The notes under the pieces were generated by a model, which worked only from the letters and a program-made list of their open reading frames with translations, was not told where the DNA came from and did not search any database. From the NCBI GenBank assembly GCA_946480015.1, contig CAMLIL010000002.1, positions 52,379 through 116,378 on the forward strand: 64,000 nucleotides of DNA. Reading direction: 5' to 3'. A program made the position numbers and the translations under genes. Source of the stretch: an uncultured Oxalobacteraceae bacterium. GTDB lineage: Bacteria > Pseudomonadota > Gammaproteobacteria > Burkholderiales > Burkholderiaceae. This document shows, one piece after another, positions 44,036 through 53,987 of the stretch. Numbering within the stretch: the first letter of the stretch is position 1; each line of letters opens with the position of its first letter.

Positions 44036-45025
44036 TTAGAGTTTCACCAGCTGCTTGCCGAAGTTGCGCCCGCTGAGCAAACCGATCAGCGCTGCCGGCG
44101 CCGCCGCCAGTCCCTCGGCCACCGATTCCCGGTACTTGATCCTGCCGGTCCCGACCAGCATCCCGAGCTCGCCCAGGCCCTGCGGCCACAGCTCCATATG
44201 CTCGGTGACGATAAAGCCGCGCAGGTTGATACGGCTGGTGAGCAAATAGCGCAGGTTGCGAATCGACGTATCGTCGCCGTTGTAGCCGGCAATCAGCCCG
44301 CACAGCGCGATGCGGCCGAACGGGTTCATCAACGGCAGCGCGGCGTCGAAACAGGCCCCGCCGACATTTTCGAACAGCGAATCAATGCCGCTCGGCGCTG
44401 CCGCCGCCAGATCGGCCACCAGATTGCCGGCCTTGTAGTCGACGCAAGCATCGAAGCCCAGCTCCTCCACCACATAAGCGCACTTCTGCGCGCCGCCCGC
44501 GATGCCGACCGCGCGGCAGCCGCGCAGCTTGGCCAGCTGCCCGACCACGCTGCCGACCGCCCCGCTGGCCGCCGACACCAGCACCGTTTCGCCCGCCTTC
44601 GGATGCATGATGTGATTGAGTCCGTACCACGCCGTCATGCCCGGCATGCCGACCGCGCCCAGATAGGCCGACAGGGGGACCCGGCCGGTATCGACCTTGC
44701 GCAGCAGCGCGCCATCGGCCACGCCCATTTCGGCCCAGCCCAGCATGCCGACCACTTGGTCGCCGACGGCAAACTTGGGGTGCTTCGAGGCCACCACCTC
44801 GCCCGCCGTGGCGCCGATCATGGTCTCGCCCAGCGGCTGCGGCGCGGCGTAGCTTTTCGCTTCGCTCATGCGCCCGCGCATGTATGGATCGACCGACAGG
44901 TAGTGATTGCGCACCAGCACCTGGCCATCCAGCGGCTCGGGCACCGGCACCGTTTCGAGGCGGAAATGCTCGGGCGCGACCTGCCCGCGCGGACGCGCCG
45001 CCAGTACCATGCGCTGATAGTTCAT
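44036..45025 (-). CDS. NADP-dependent MDR oxidoreductase (CurA-like)
   Basis: 329 aa of the zinc-free medium-chain reductase type. It has LSVDPYMRGRM, the nucleotide loop VSAASGAVGSVVGQLAK, and the late YNGDDTSIRNLRYLL, as in leukotriene B4 dehydrogenase/CurA double-bond reductases. It would reduce enones with NADPH. The start overlaps the SDR stop by 4 nt, placing it last in a four-gene operon with an acetyl-CoA acyltransferase. Confidence 0.92.
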   Translation of the reverse strand: MNYQRMVLAARPRGQVAPEHFRLETVPVPEPLDGQVLVRNHYLSVDPYMRGRMSEAKSYAAPQPLGETMIGATAGEVVASKHPKFAVGDQVVGMLGWAEMGVADGALLRKVDTGRVPLSAYLGAVGMPGMTAWYGLNHIMHPKAGETVLVSAASGAVGSVVGQLAKLRGCRAVGIAGGAQKCAYVVEELGFDACVDYKAGNLVADLAAAAPSGIDSLFENVGGACFDAALPLMNPFGRIALCGLIAGYNGDDTSIRNLRYLLTSRINLRGFIVTEHMELWPQGLGELGMLVGTGRIKYRESVAEGLAAAPAALIGLLSGRNFGKQLVKL

Positions 45026-45804
45026 ACGGCCGTCACGCCGCCGTCCACCGCCAGCGTCTGGCCGGTGATATGTTTGCCGGCATCGGAGGCGAACAGCACC
45101 ACCGCGCCTTTCAGGTCCTCGTCGTCGCCGATGCGGCCCAACGGCGCGTCCTTGGCCAACTGGTCCGCGCCATAGGTATCGAGCACGCCTTTAGTCATTT
45201 TGGAAGGGAAAAAGCCCGGCGCGATCGAATTGACCGTGATGCCGTAGCGGCCCCACTCGCCCGCCAAAGTGCGGGTAAAGTTGATCACCGCCGCCTTGGA
45301 CGTGTTGTAGGCCACCGTCTGCATGGTGCCCGGCGGATTGCCCAGCAGGCCGGCGATCGAGGAGATGTTGACGATGCGCCCATAGCGGCGCGGGATCATC
45401 GACAGCTTGCCCACCGTCTGGCTGACCAGGAAAATGCTGCGCACGTTCAGGTTCATCACCTTGTCCCACGCTTCGAGCGGATAATCCTCGGCCGGCGCGC
45501 CCCAGCTGGCGCCGGCGTTGTTGATGAGGATATCGATGTGGCCGAGCCGGCGCATCGCCTCGCCGACCAGCGGCGCGATCTGCGCCTCCTGCGACAGGTC
45601 GGCGGCAATGGCCGTGGCCTGGATGCCGCGCGCGGCCAGGTGGGCTAGCGCGGCGTCAAGTTCGGCCTGCTTGCGGCTGGACAGGACCAGGGTGGCGCCC
45701 TGCTCGCCCAGCGCTTCGGCCATCTGCAATCCGAGGCCGCGTGAGCCTCCCGTGACCAGCGCGGTTTTACCGGCCAATGAAAACAGTTCCTGGGTCGTGC
45801 GCAT
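45022..45804 (-). CDS. SDR family oxidoreductase
   Basis: 260 aa classical short-chain dehydrogenase. The cofactor loop TGGSRGLGLQMAEAL, NNAG motif ILINNAGAS, catalytic Ser in NISSIAGLLG and YNTSK Tyr/Lys. PGxxxS-type motif PGFFPSKMTKG follows. It probably acts on a hydroxyacyl or keto intermediate together with the neighbouring thiolase and MDR reductase. Confidence 0.94.
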   Translation of the reverse strand: MRTTQELFSLAGKTALVTGGSRGLGLQMAEALGEQGATLVLSSRKQAELDAALAHLAARGIQATAIAADLSQEAQIAPLVGEAMRRLGHIDILINNAGASWGAPAEDYPLEAWDKVMNLNVRSIFLVSQTVGKLSMIPRRYGRIVNISSIAGLLGNPPGTMQTVAYNTSKAAVINFTRTLAGEWGRYGITVNSIAPGFFPSKMTKGVLDTYGADQLAKDAPLGRIGDDEDLKGAVVLFASDAGKHITGQTLAVDGGVTAV

Positions 45805-45813
45805 GCGCCTCCT

Positions 45814-46116
45814 TTAAACTTCGTAGTCCATGCACTGGCGCTCGCTGCGCACGGCGCCGATGAATGGCTTGACTGCCTGATGGACCGGGTGGTCCGAATA
45901 TTCCGCCAGTGCCGCGCGGTCAGTGAATTCCGAGTACAGTACCACGTCGTAGGTCGCTTCCAGACCCGGCTGGGCGATCGCCACTTCGAACGCCAGGGTG
46001 CCGGCCGACAGCCTGGCGCATTCGTCCAGGCGGCGCTTCATCTCCAGCGCGTTGGCCGCGCGGTCTTTGCCTTCGGCGAAATCCTTCAGTTTCCACATGA
46101 CGATGTGCTTGATCAT
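45814..46116 (-). CDS. Dabb (stress-responsive alpha-beta barrel) protein
   Basis: 100 aa from the ATG at 46116. MIKHIVMWKLKDFAEG and the late YSDHPVHQAVKPFI are typical of the Dabb ferredoxin-like dimer family. Catalytic roles in the family are varied (cyclases, small-molecule binding). It sits between the thiolase gene and the SDR gene with short gaps, so a part in the same pathway is likely. Confidence 0.9.
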   Translation of the reverse strand: MIKHIVMWKLKDFAEGKDRAANALEMKRRLDECARLSAGTLAFEVAIAQPGLEATYDVVLYSEFTDRAALAEYSDHPVHQAVKPFIGAVRSERQCMDYEV

Positions 46117-46162
46117 TGCTTGGCTTTCCTGCGAGTTGAGAAGACTGAACAGGATACAGCGT

Positions 46163-47341
<1,179 letters not shown>

Positions 47342-47465
47342 GACTTCCTCCTGCGGGTGTTGGGATCGACGATGAGAATAGCACAATAAAGTACGATCGT
47401 TCGCAAATAATGCAGGGCGCCCGTGTTTACAATTGCGGCTCCGCCATCTCATCCCGGTTCACACC

Positions 47466-47933
47466 ATGCACATCGCCATCGAATCGCCCGACCAGCCCGA
47501 TATCGCCGCCCTGATCGCCGACCTGGACGCCTACCAGCTGACTCTCTATCCGGCGGAAAGCGTGTATGCGCTCGACATCGCCAGCCTGAAGCGGCCGAAC
47601 GTGCGCTTTGCCGTTGCGCGCGACGCCGCCGGCACGGCGGTCGGCTGCGGCGCCGTGGTGATCACGCCCGGGTATGCCGAACTCAAGCGGATGTACGTGC
47701 AGCCCGCGCGGCGCGGCCAGGGCGTGGCCGGGCGGGTGCTCGCGCTGCTCGAAACAGAAGCGCTGTCGGCCGGCTGCACGCGCCTGACTCTGGAAACCGG
47801 GCCCTGCCAGGAAGCCGCGCTGGCGCTGTACGCCCGCCGCGGCTACGAGCGCTGCGGCAAGTATGGCGATTATGGCGACGATCCTTACAGCGTGTTCATG
47901 CACAAGCGCCTCGGTAGCGCTGCCATCGCGTAA
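47466..47933 (+). CDS. GNAT family N-acetyltransferase
   Basis: 155 aa from the ATG at 47466. The acetyl-CoA binding motif is clear: LKRMYVQPARRGQGVAGRVL, followed by LTLETG and ALYARRGYERCGKYGDY. It transfers an acetyl group from acetyl-CoA to an unknown amine. It is divergent from the thiolase operon. Confidence 0.93.
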   Translation: MHIAIESPDQPDIAALIADLDAYQLTLYPAESVYALDIASLKRPNVRFAVARDAAGTAVGCGAVVITPGYAELKRMYVQPARRGQGVAGRVLALLETEALSAGCTRLTLETGPCQEAALALYARRGYERCGKYGDYGDDPYSVFMHKRLGSAAIA

Positions 47934-47972
47934 GCCTGGTGTAAGTTTGGAGCAAGCACCGCGTAAGTTTGG
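47930..47972. promoter_or_regulatory. Direct repeats upstream of the MFS transporter gene
   Basis: GTAAGTTTGG occurs at 47941-47950 and 47963-47972, exactly 22 bp apart. A weaker copy, GTAAGCCTGG, starts at 47930 over the end of the GNAT gene, 11 bp before the first. One- and two-turn phasing is what a dimeric activator or response regulator would need. Confidence 0.45.
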
Positions 47973-48062
47973 CGGTCCACACTCCGTGTCAGCTGACTAA
48001 GTATCGGCTGCATTCGATGAAGTACACACGAATTCCCTCGATTGAGACACGGAGACAATAAT

Positions 48063-49763
48063 ATGGCAATCACACCCGGCATGACCGCCGATGGGCGCAA
48101 GGTAGCGACCAGCGGCGGCATCACCAAGGAAGAGCGGAAAGTTATTTTCGCCTCGTCCCTCGGTACCGTTTTCGAATGGTACGATTTTTACCTGTACGGC
48201 TCGCTGGCAGCCATCATCGCCAAGCAGTTCTTCGTCGGCGACCCCACCACCACCTTCATTTTCGCGCTGCTCGCGTTCGCCGCCGGCTTCATCGTGCGTC
48301 CGTTCGGCGCGCTGGTATTCGGCCGCCTGGGCGACATGATCGGCCGCAAGTACACCTTCCTCGTCACCATCCTGATCATGGGCGCGTCGACCTTCATCGT
48401 CGGCCTGCTGCCAAGCTATTCCTCGATCGGCATCGCGGCGCCGATCATCCTGGTCACCCTGCGTATCCTGCAAGGCCTGGCGCTGGGCGGCGAGTACGGC
48501 GGCGCGGCAACCTACGTGGCCGAACACGCTCCGGAAGGCAAGCGCGGCTTCTTCACCTCGTGGATCCAGACCACCGCGACCATGGGCCTGTTCCTGTCGC
48601 TGCTGGTGATCCTGGGCGTGCGTACTGCGCTGGGCGAAGCCGAATTCGAAGCCTGGGGCTGGCGCGTGCCGTTCCTGGTGTCGGTCCTGCTGCTGGGTGT
48701 GTCGGTGTGGATCCGTCTGTCGATGAACGAATCGCCAGCGTTCGCCAAGATGAAAGCCGAAGGCAAGACCTCCAAGGCGCCGCTGTCGGAAGCCTTCCTG
48801 CAGCCTAAGAACGCCAAGATCGTCATTCTGGCCCTGATCGGCCTGACCATGGGCCAGGCGGTGGTTTGGTACACCGGCCAGTTCTATGCGCTGTTCTTCC
48901 TGACCCAGACGCTGAAAGTGGACGGGGCGACGGCCAACATCATGATCGCCATTTCGCTGCTGCTGGCCACCCCGTTCTTTATCGTGTTCGGCTCGCTGTC
49001 GGACAAGATCGGCCGCAAGAACATCATCCTGGGTGGCTGCCTGATCGCGGCGCTGACCTACTTTCCGATCTTCGGCGCCCTGACCCACTACGCCAATCCG
49101 GCCCTGGAAACCGCACTGAAGAACTCCCCAGTGACCGTGGTGGCCGATCCAGCGACCTGCCACTTCCAGTTCAACCTGACCGGCACCAAGAAGTTCCCAT
49201 CGTCGTGCGATATCGCCACCGGCATGCTGACGGCGGCATCGGTGAGCTACACCAAGGTCGATGCGCCGGCCGGCACGGTTGCCGCCATCAAGATCGGCGA
49301 CAAGCAGATCAACGCGTTCAACGCCACCATGGACCCGGCCGGCCTGAACTTCAGCGCCGAAAGCAAGGCCGCGGAAAAGGCACTGAAAGCGGAAGTCGGC
49401 GCCGCCATCAAGGCTGCCGGCTATCCGCCCAAGGCCGATCCTGAGCAAATCAACAAGCCGATGATCGTGTTGCTGCTGTTCATCCTGGTGATCTATGTGA
49501 CCATGGTGTACGGCCCGATCGCCGCGATGCTGGTAGAAATGTTCCCAACCCGCATCCGCTACACCTCGATGTCCCTGCCATACCACATCGGTAACGGCTG
49601 GTTCGGCGGCCTGCTGCCCACCACCTCGTTCGCGCTGGTGGCGTTCAAAGGCGACATTTACTACGGTCTGTGGTATCCGATCATCATCGCATTGATCACT
49701 GTCGTGATTGGTATGCTGTTCGTGAAAGAGACCAAAAACAACGACATCTACGCAGCCGACTGA
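48063..49763 (+). CDS. MFS (metabolite:H+ symporter type) transporter with periplasmic insert
   Basis: 566 aa from the ATG at 48063, GGAGA upstream. Twelve-helix MHS-type transporter: ASSLGTVFEWYDFYLYGSL, GRLGDMIGRKYTF and GGEYGGAATYVAEHAP are family hallmarks. About 120 residues are inserted at roughly 340-462, between transmembrane halves of the C-terminal domain; this loop carries two Cys (TCHFQF and SSCDIATG) that could form a disulfide. Usual family length is near 430-450. Substrate is probably an organic acid or amino-acid-like solute, undetermined. Confidence 0.92.
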   Translation: MAITPGMTADGRKVATSGGITKEERKVIFASSLGTVFEWYDFYLYGSLAAIIAKQFFVGDPTTTFIFALLAFAAGFIVRPFGALVFGRLGDMIGRKYTFLVTILIMGASTFIVGLLPSYSSIGIAAPIILVTLRILQGLALGGEYGGAATYVAEHAPEGKRGFFTSWIQTTATMGLFLSLLVILGVRTALGEAEFEAWGWRVPFLVSVLLLGVSVWIRLSMNESPAFAKMKAEGKTSKAPLSEAFLQPKNAKIVILALIGLTMGQAVVWYTGQFYALFFLTQTLKVDGATANIMIAISLLLATPFFIVFGSLSDKIGRKNIILGGCLIAALTYFPIFGALTHYANPALETALKNSPVTVVADPATCHFQFNLTGTKKFPSSCDIATGMLTAASVSYTKVDAPAGTVAAIKIGDKQINAFNATMDPAGLNFSAESKAAEKALKAEVGAAIKAAGYPPKADPEQINKPMIVLLLFILVIYVTMVYGPIAAMLVEMFPTRIRYTSMSLPYHIGNGWFGGLLPTTSFALVAFKGDIYYGLWYPIIIALITVVIGMLFVKETKNNDIYAAD

Positions 49764-49786
49764 TTTTTTTCGCTTGCCGTAAGGTG

Positions 49787-49818
49787 AAAAACGCCGCTAG
49801 CGATAGCGGCGTTTTTTT
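49787..49818 (+). terminator. Intrinsic terminator of the MFS gene
   Basis: ACGCCGCTA at 49791-49799 pairs with TAGCGGCGT at 49804-49812 around GCGA, followed by a T run to 49818. Confidence 0.9.
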
Positions 49819-49965
49819 GTTTACTCATGTCGCACTCGCGGCATGAGCCGGCGGGGCTGCCCGCGCGACAGCGCGTGCTTGCGGCTGGGATGTCAACAAT
49901 GACATGGCTCGCGCAGATTTTTTCATTGGTTGACAGGCCAGGATTGGCATAGCCTGAGCATGGAC

Positions 49966-49979
49966 TGTTATCGATAGCA
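49966..49979. promoter_or_regulatory. LacI-like operator TGTTATCGATAGCA
   Basis: One mismatch from a perfect TGTTATCGATAACA palindrome. It lies 188 bp before the second lyase start and 114 bp from another copy at 50080. The same word precedes the first lyase gene at 16356. Confidence 0.65.
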
Positions 49980-50079
49980 CCAGCGCAGGCGGGAACATTG
50001 CGCCCTGGACTCTCCCCGTTTCGAATCGCAACAGCGAACCGCCGGAGGCCGGAATTTTCCCCATGCAACGGTCAAAAAT

Positions 50080-50093
50080 TGTTATCGAAAACA
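50080..50093. promoter_or_regulatory. LacI-like operator TGTTATCGAAAACA
   Basis: A palindrome with one mismatch, 74 bp before the ATG at 50167. Together with the 49966 site it repeats the two-site layout seen at 16208 and 16356 before the other lyase gene (123 bp between sites there, 114 bp here). Confidence 0.65.
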
Positions 50094-50166
50094 TCCCATT
50101 GCGGTATCAGGCCCGGCTTGAGTGCGGCAACCCGCCGCACCCGCGGGCCCTACATTGGAAGAGTGT

Positions 50167-52338
50167 ATGTCAAATAAAAACGAAAAAATTTCCTTGAAAC
50201 GCAGGTCGGTATGCGCCGGCGGCCTCGGGCTAGCCACCCTGGGTCCGCTGAGCCTGGCAGGTTGCGGTGGCGAAGCCTCGCCCGGCGCAAGCATGGGCGC
50301 GAGCGCAAGTCCCGCCACCGCCTCGGGCACCGTCTCCGGGGGCGGCGCTGCCCGCACCTTCGTCCACCCCGGCCTGCTGCATACCGAGGCCGATTTCACG
50401 CGCATGCGCGCCAAGATCGCCGCTGGTGCACAGCCCTGGACCGATGGCTGGAACGCGCTCATTTCCAACGGCCGCGCCCAGCCTGACACCGATCCCCGTC
50501 CGCTGCCAACGGTGGTCCGCGGCGGCACCGGAAGCAACTACGCCCAGCTGTATATCGACATCGCCCGCACCTACCAGCTGGCGCTGCGCTGGAAAGTCTC
50601 CGGCAACACCGTGTATGCCGACCAGGCGGTCAAATTCCTGAACCAGTGGTCATCGACGATGACGACCCTGACCGGCAACGCGGACCGCTACCTGGCGTCG
50701 GGCATTTACGGTTACCAGTTCGCCAACGCAGCGGAAATCATGCGCACCTATCCAGGCTGGGCGGCGGCGGATCTCGCCCGCTTCCAGGCGCTGATGCTCA
50801 ACGTGTTCTATCCGTTGAACCATCAGTTCCTGACCACCCATAACGATGCCGACATTACCAATTACTGGGCCAACTGGGACCAGTGCAATATGGCGTCCAT
50901 GCTTGCCATCGGCGTACTGTGCGACCGCCCCGACCTGTACGACGAGGCCATCACCTACTACAAGAGCGGCACCGGCAACGGCGCCAGCAGCCAGGCCATC
51001 TACTACCTGCATCCCGGCTATCTCGGACAATGGCAGGAAAGCGGACGCGACCAGCAACATTGCACCTTGGGGATCGGCCTGGCCGCCGCGTTCTGCGAAA
51101 TGGCCTGGAACCAGGGCGACGACATGTACGGCTATGACAACAACCGTTTCCTGGCCGGCGCAGAATACGTGGCGAAAGCGAATCTGACGGATGCATCGGG
51201 CGCGTTCTATACCATGCCGTTCGCCCGCTACAAAAATATCCTCGAGACCGACACCATCCTTGACCCCGAGAACCAGGGCCACCAACGCTCCGTGTGGGAA
51301 ATGGTGCAGCATCACTACATGAACCGCAAGGGCCTGGCGACGCCGTACACCGCCCTCCAGGCCACCCGGATGCGGCCCGAAGGCGACGGCGGCAACGGCG
51401 ACCAGCTCGGCTTCGGCACCCTGACCTTTACCCGCGACCCGATCGCTCCAGGCGGTGCACCGAGCGGCCTGTCGGCGATGTGGAGCGGCGGGGCAATGGT
51501 CCTGTCCTGGTGGGGCAGCACGCAGGCGACCAGCTACACCGTCAAGCGCGCGACCATTTCGGGCGGCCCGTACACCACCATCGCCAGCAACATTTCCGAT
51601 CTGCTCACCTACACCGACACCAGCGTGAGCAGCGGCACCTACTATTATGTGGTCACGGCCCAGAGCGCGGCGGGCCAGAGCGGCCCGTCGAACCAGGTCA
51701 AGGCGTACGCCGGCACCCGCCTGCACACCTGGCTGAACTTTAACGAAACCGGCGGCACCACGGCGGCCGACGCCAGCGGCAACGGCCATGCCGGCACGCT
51801 AATCAATGGCGGCACCTGGGTTGCCGGCCGCAGCAGCAATGCGTTGCAGCTGGACGGCGTCAACGACTACGTCCAGCTGCAGCAGAACGTGGTGGCCGAC
51901 CTGGCCGATTTCACCATCGCGGCCTGGGTCTACTGGAATGGTTCGCGCAACTGGGAGCGCGTGTTTGACTTCGGCTCGGGAACCCAGCACTACATGATGC
52001 TCAGCACCCGCAACGGCAGCGTGCCGCGGTTTGCCATCACCACCAATTACGGCGTGGGCGAACAGGGTATCACCGCCTCGGCCCCCCTGGCCACCGGGCA
52101 ATGGGTGCACCTGGCCGTCACCTTATCGGGTAGCACCGGCCGCCTGTACGTGAACGGCAGCGAGGTCGGCAACAATACGGGCATCGTGCATGCACCGTTT
52201 CGCCTTGGCGGCACGACCCAGAACTGGATCGGACGCTCGCAGTACCCCGATCCTTACTTCAACGGCAAGATCGACGACTTCCGCATCTACCAGGGCGCAC
52301 TGACGGCAGCCGAACTGGCTGCGCTGATCCAGAGCTGA
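50167..52338 (+). CDS. Secreted alginate lyase family protein with LamG-like domain
   Basis: 723 aa from the ATG at 50167 (GGAAGAG upstream). A long basic leader (KISLKRRSVCAGGLGLATLG) leads to LSLAGCGG, which is a lipobox-like or Tat-type export signal. The alginate-lyase-family domain (about 55-410) has FVHPGLLHTEADFTRMRAKI, TNYWANWDQCNM and LHPGYLGQWQESGRDQQH, whose Asn, His and Tyr fit the catalytic cleft. A fibronectin-III-like module (about 425-515) and a C-terminal LamG/concanavalin module (520-722, FNGKIDDFRIYQGAL) follow. It likely degrades the same class of uronate polymer as the 16392 protein; both share upstream operators. Confidence 0.87.
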   Translation: MSNKNEKISLKRRSVCAGGLGLATLGPLSLAGCGGEASPGASMGASASPATASGTVSGGGAARTFVHPGLLHTEADFTRMRAKIAAGAQPWTDGWNALISNGRAQPDTDPRPLPTVVRGGTGSNYAQLYIDIARTYQLALRWKVSGNTVYADQAVKFLNQWSSTMTTLTGNADRYLASGIYGYQFANAAEIMRTYPGWAAADLARFQALMLNVFYPLNHQFLTTHNDADITNYWANWDQCNMASMLAIGVLCDRPDLYDEAITYYKSGTGNGASSQAIYYLHPGYLGQWQESGRDQQHCTLGIGLAAAFCEMAWNQGDDMYGYDNNRFLAGAEYVAKANLTDASGAFYTMPFARYKNILETDTILDPENQGHQRSVWEMVQHHYMNRKGLATPYTALQATRMRPEGDGGNGDQLGFGTLTFTRDPIAPGGAPSGLSAMWSGGAMVLSWWGSTQATSYTVKRATISGGPYTTIASNISDLLTYTDTSVSSGTYYYVVTAQSAAGQSGPSNQVKAYAGTRLHTWLNFNETGGTTAADASGNGHAGTLINGGTWVAGRSSNALQLDGVNDYVQLQQNVVADLADFTIAAWVYWNGSRNWERVFDFGSGTQHYMMLSTRNGSVPRFAITTNYGVGEQGITASAPLATGQWVHLAVTLSGSTGRLYVNGSEVGNNTGIVHAPFRLGGTTQNWIGRSQYPDPYFNGKIDDFRIYQGALTAAELAALIQS

Positions 52339-52527
52339 CGCACGAAACACGGCGAGCCCGCGTGCGTCGTCATCGGCGGCGCGCGCGGGCCAGTCCAGGT
52401 CCGAAGCGTTTGTCGAATAGGCGTATATACTGGTCCCACCGCATTTGGCCGACACGCTGGCGCCCCCGCATGTTATCGCCCTCATCCTCCAAACCAGTCA
52501 AACCATTCCCATGTTTCTCACAAGTTC

Positions 52528-53783
52528 ATGGCTGGTTCAAATTTGCTTGCTGTTTGCCGAATGGGAATTGCAAATTCATCGTCGATAAACCTTAACGCCA
52601 ACTTCCAAGTCTTGCAAAAGGGCGGCGACGTCATCGTGTACAGGGGGTGGCATGGCACTGATGGCGAGCGGACCATCGTCCTGGTATGCCGCGCGAGCAT
52701 CCGGCGCCCGCACCGCCGGAGCTCATCGCCGGCAGCCTGGCGTACATGGCGCCCGAACCGACCGGGCGGATGAACCGCGCGCTCGACGCCCGCAGCGACC
52801 TCTATGCGCTGGGCGTGACCTTCTACCAGATGCTCACCGGCGTCCTGCCGTTCACCGCGTCCGACCCGCTGGAATGGGTGCATTGCCACATCGCCCGGCG
52901 GCCGGTAGCGCCGGCCGAGCGGGTTCCCGACCTCCCCGAGGCGGTCTCGGCCATCATCATGAAGTGCCTGGCCAAGACCGCCGAAGACCGTTACCAGAGC
53001 GCCGCCGGCGTGGCGGCCGACCTCCAGCGCTGCCTGGCCGAATGGGAAGACGCAGGCGCCATCGGGCTGGACGCGGCCACGCTCGATCTGCTCGATCATT
53101 TGGTGACCGAGCCGGGATTGCGACACCTGCTGCTGATCGGCGCCTACCGCGACAATGAGGTCACTGCCGCCCACCCGCTGCGACGGCGGCTGGTGGCGAT
53201 GCGCGCCGCCGCCGGCCGCGCGAGCGAAATCGTGCTGGCGCCGCTTGCGCTCGGGGATGTCGACCGGATGGTCGCCGATGCGCTGCATTGCGCGCCGGCC
53301 CAAGCCGCCCTGCTGGCCCGGCTCATCCACGAGAAGACCGGGGGGCAATCCATTCTTCGCCATCCAGTTCCTTGGCGCGACATTCCGGTCATCGCCCTTT
53401 CCGCCTGCGTGTACGGAAGCGACCAGCAGGGCTGCCTGGAAGCCGGCGCGAACACCTTTCTCCCCAAGCCTATCGACTATGCGCAGCTGCTGGCCAAACT
53501 GGCGGACTTGCTGCGAATCCGCTGGCTCAAGACCGCCCCGGTCACGCAAACGCCGCTGCCGACACTGGAGGCCGGGGCGGCGGTGCCAGTTCCGCCAGCC
53601 GCTGAAATGGCCAATCTGCATCGCCTGGCCCGCATGGGCAACATGGTGGAAATCCTGGCCTGGGCCGATCGCATCACCAGGCTGGACGACGCTTATCGCC
53701 CTTTTGCCGCACAGCTCATCGAGCTGGCCCGCAACTACCAGTCCAAGGCCATTCTGAGCATGGTGCAACGGCACCTCGACTAA
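52528..53783 (+). pseudogene. Decayed Ser/Thr kinase-ATPase-response regulator gene
   Basis: Fragments of one very large hybrid signalling protein lie in order but joined by deletions. First, the N-lobe of a kinase (ANFQVLQKGGDVIVYRGW) breaks after RTIVLV near 52685. Second, in another frame, the kinase C-lobe ([29 protein letters not shown]) runs straight into part of the AAA-type ATPase ([15 protein letters not shown]). Third, an extra G in a run of six near 53340 destroys [11 protein letters not shown], readable one frame over. Last, the end of a receiver domain ([20 protein letters not shown]) and its tail remain. The kinase catalytic loop, most of the ATPase and the histidine kinase are gone, so no function is expected. 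Confidence 0.85.
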
Positions 53784-53987
53784 GGCGGGCAAGCCAAGCA
53801 AGGAACCCGCCAGACGCTGCCAGCGTAAATGCCATTTATGGCTGTGCCTGCTTGTTCTATATCAAACCGACGGTCATTCCGCATTACTAGAATGGTTCCC
53901 AGACCATCGTGGCTTTTCTTGCGCGAGGTCACATGTCCGTCAGTATTCCGGGCATTTTCGAATGCAAAACTTGAAGGGGAACAAATT

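Noticed and set aside
47997..49586. 529-codon minus-strand frame opposite the MFS gene
   Set aside because: Antisense shadow; extremely Asp/His/Gln/Arg-rich with no membrane or enzyme signature.
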